NCBI RefSeq assembly: GCF_006475605.1
Contig: NZ_SSBC01000020.1
Location: 150,550-214,549 of the forward strand
Origin: Asticcacaulis tiandongensis
GTDB lineage: Bacteria; Pseudomonadota; Alphaproteobacteria; Caulobacterales; Caulobacteraceae
DNA: 64,000 nucleotides
Reading direction: 5' to 3'
The notes beneath the pieces were generated by a model, which was not told the origin of the DNA, made no database searches, and saw only the letters and a program-made list of their open reading frames with translations. The position numbers and the translations under genes are program-made. The first letter of the stretch is position 1, and every line of letters starts with the position of its first letter. Positions 62,877 to 64,000 of this stretch are shown here, piece after piece.

Positions 62877-63074
62877 ATGAACCGCAACCAGATCGAAGGT
62901 AACTGGGAACAGATCAAGGGTAACGTTCAGAAGGCGTGGGGCAAACTCACCAATGATGACCTTGATGTCATCGAAGGCGACCGCAAGCGTCTGGCGGGCA
63001 AGCTTCAGGAACGCTACGGCATTGCCGAAGAAGAAGCCGAAAAGCAAATCCGCGACTGGAATGATCGCGTTTAG
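62877..63074 (+). CDS. CsbD-family stress protein
   Basis: 65 residues. NRNQIEGNWEQIKGNVQKAWGKLTNDDLDVIEGDRKRLAG is the CsbD pattern. Ideal AGGAGG ribosome site. CsbD proteins are small, charged and often induced by stress or stationary phase; function not settled. Confidence 0.9.
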   Translation: MNRNQIEGNWEQIKGNVQKAWGKLTNDDLDVIEGDRKRLAGKLQERYGIAEEEAEKQIRDWNDRV

Positions 63075-63090
63075 GTCGTAGGTCCTTCAT

Positions 63091-63180
63091 AAATCAAAAA
63101 CCCCCAAATCAAAAACCCCCAAATCAAAAACCCCCAAATCAAAAACCCCCAAATCAAAAACCCCCAAATCAAAACCCCAT
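63091..63180. repeat. Tandem 15 bp repeat array
   Basis: AAATCAAAAACCCCC occurs five times without change (63091-63165), followed by a sixth copy AAATCAAAACCCCAT that forms the left arm of the next terminator. No spacers, so not CRISPR. Confidence 0.92.
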
Positions 63181-63206
63181 GAGCAAAGGCCCATGGGGTT
63201 TTTTTC
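63171..63206 (+). terminator. Intrinsic terminator after csbD
   Basis: AAACCCCATG (63172-63181) pairs with CATGGGGTTT (63192-63201) and runs into TTTTTT. The sixth 15-mer repeat unit supplies its left arm. Convergent with the 63230 gene. Confidence 0.75.
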
Positions 63207-63229
63207 ATGGTCTGACCGGGGAGGGACAG

Positions 63230-63502
63230 TCAGACCATGTTGATGGTTTCGCGCACAATGGCGATGGAGCCTTGTGACTCTTCGGTACATTCGAGTGACA
63301 GGCGGTCAATCTCTTCCTGCGCGAAGCTTTTGAACAAAAGCGCCGCCTGTGGAGAGAGGGCCATCAGCGTACGCGCCGAAGCGCGCGCCAGAGCCAGTGA
63401 GGCATCAAGATCAATCAGGTTCGCGGTATCGCGCGCCACAGCCAGTGCGTAGAGACGTGATGCCGCATTCGGGGAGGAATCGGGCATGATAGGTTTAGCC
63501 AT
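63230..63502 (-). CDS. Small helical protein, unknown
   Basis: 90 residues, Ala-rich and helical (SRLYALAVARDTANLIDLDASLALARASARTLMALSPQAALLF), ending EEIDRLSLECTEESQGSIAIVRETINMV. No recognised family. Ribosome site is weak; ATG 63487 is an alternative start. Codon use looks like neighbours. Confidence 0.55.
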   Translation of the reverse strand: MAKPIMPDSSPNAASRLYALAVARDTANLIDLDASLALARASARTLMALSPQAALLFKSFAQEEIDRLSLECTEESQGSIAIVRETINMV

Positions 63503-63875
63503 TTAGAGTTGGACAGAACTCGGTACATTGCGATCGGGAAGAGGAACGCTACAAACACACGTATAGGGGGCGTAAGGAATCGCACTTACGTCATTACGTT
63601 CTAATACGTCATATTTTATAGGATAATGTGGTGAAATCCAGACGCAGGTTCAGAAAATACATAGACCTGTCTTGATCGCCATCTATTTGTATTATCTGTA
63701 AAAATAAATTCATATAGCAAAATATCCTAATTTTCGCCCTGAAAATCGGAAAATTGCGAATGCCAACGATGTCAGACGATAAATTATTCCAAAAATATAG
63801 AATTTATACTATTTATTTAGAATTCGATTTCATGTGAAACGTTTTCTAAATAACTGATTTCACGCCGGTAGTTTA
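63503..63875. other. AT-rich gene-free stretch next to an insertion sequence
   Basis: About 370 bases without a credible gene. From 63640 to 63860 it is clearly more AT-rich than the rest of the window. I see no RNA gene, repeat or clear promoter. It lies next to the IS end and may be a hot spot for insertion or foreign DNA. Confidence 0.5.
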
Positions 63876-63885
63876 GGCTCAGGAC

Positions 63886-64000
63886 TCATAACCAGAAGAG
63901 CACTGTAGCAGCGAGTGCGATGGCGGACAGGAAGACAGTCGGGCATCTGTCATAGCGGGTTGCCACACGCCGCCAGTCCTTCAGCCGTCCAAACATGATC
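63886..64000 (-). CDS. IS5-family transposase, C-terminal fragment cut by the window edge
   Basis: On the minus strand the last 37 codons read FGRLKDWRRVATRYDRCPTV then FLSAIALAATVLFWL and stop. This is the conserved C-terminus of IS5/IS427-type DDE transposases (LKDWRRIATRYDR). The end of the element would be near 63870-63885, by GGCTCAGGACT. The rest lies outside the window. Confidence 0.85.
   Translation of the reverse strand, partial: IMFGRLKDWRRVATRYDRCPTVFLSAIALAATVLFWL

Noticed and set aside
63091..63180. CRISPR array
   Set aside because: Units are 15 bp and directly adjacent with no spacers, and no cas gene is near.
63087..63290. Minus-strand ORF with FDLGV repeats
   Set aside because: It is only the translation of the 15 bp tandem repeat and terminator; no ribosome site and it overlaps the csbD terminator.

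Overview
The window looks like chromosome from a stalked-bacterium relative in the order Caulobacterales, most probably Asticcacaulis-like. This is inferred from a CpdR-type response regulator, a XylD-type sugar-acid dehydratase, TonB-dependent receptors with LacI-type TGTTAGCGCTA operators, and an alphaproteobacterial Mrp without its CxxC. No rRNA or species marker is present, so the genus is an inference.

Region 1 (1-13.4 kb) is housekeeping: a multifunctional fatty-acid oxidation protein cut by the window edge, a small secreted peptide with a membrane protein, gpmA, a RibD-like deaminase, a pentapeptide-repeat protein, then on the minus strand xylD and galM, then miaA, mrp, an Old Yellow Enzyme and an OmpW-type porin.

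Region 2 (13.5-33 kb) is a glucuronoxylan utilisation locus. On the minus strand lie a small secreted protein, a GH43 lipoprotein, a GH10 xylanase and a TonB-dependent receptor; on the plus strand lie three flavin-dependent tryptophan-halogenase-like proteins, GH3, GH35, a JmjC/cupin protein and a GH115 alpha-glucuronidase. Together they would cut xylan outside the cell, import oligosaccharides through the receptor, and trim xylose and glucuronate side chains in the periplasm; galM and xylD would feed the oxidative xylose pathway. LacI-type operators sit on the GH10 and receptor promoters, and a third copy lies inside the GH3 gene.

Region 3 (33-41.2 kb) holds a Sel1-repeat protein, bfd-bfr iron storage, a methyltransferase-like lipoprotein, a lysophospholipase-like hydrolase, ppa, a DUF599 protein, a well-formed candidate small RNA with a CCUCCC motif, an N-formylglutamate amidohydrolase, cpdR and tRNA-Val(GAC).

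Region 4 (41,191-52,921) is the most exciting part: an 11.7 kb element integrated in the tRNA-Val gene between perfect 53 bp direct repeats. It encodes an integrase, an AlpA-like factor, a MerR-like regulator, a primase-helicase and a complete set for building and filling a capsid (TerS, TerL, portal, protease-capsid fusion, decoration protein, gpW-like connector), but no tail, lysis or tape-measure genes. A dense array of TGTCCG iterons at the 3' end of the primase gene looks like its replication origin. The layout matches a capsid-forming phage satellite (cf-PICI type) in a bacterial group where I know of no described example.

Region 5 (53-64 kb) contains two tandem secreted paralogs, a peptide-ligase type cluster (alpha-E protein, circularly permuted ATP-grasp, amidotransferase-transglutaminase fusion), a SIMPL-domain protein, an outer-membrane barrel, a patatin, a CsbD protein, a 15 bp tandem repeat fused to a terminator, an AT-rich gap and the end of an IS5-type transposase.
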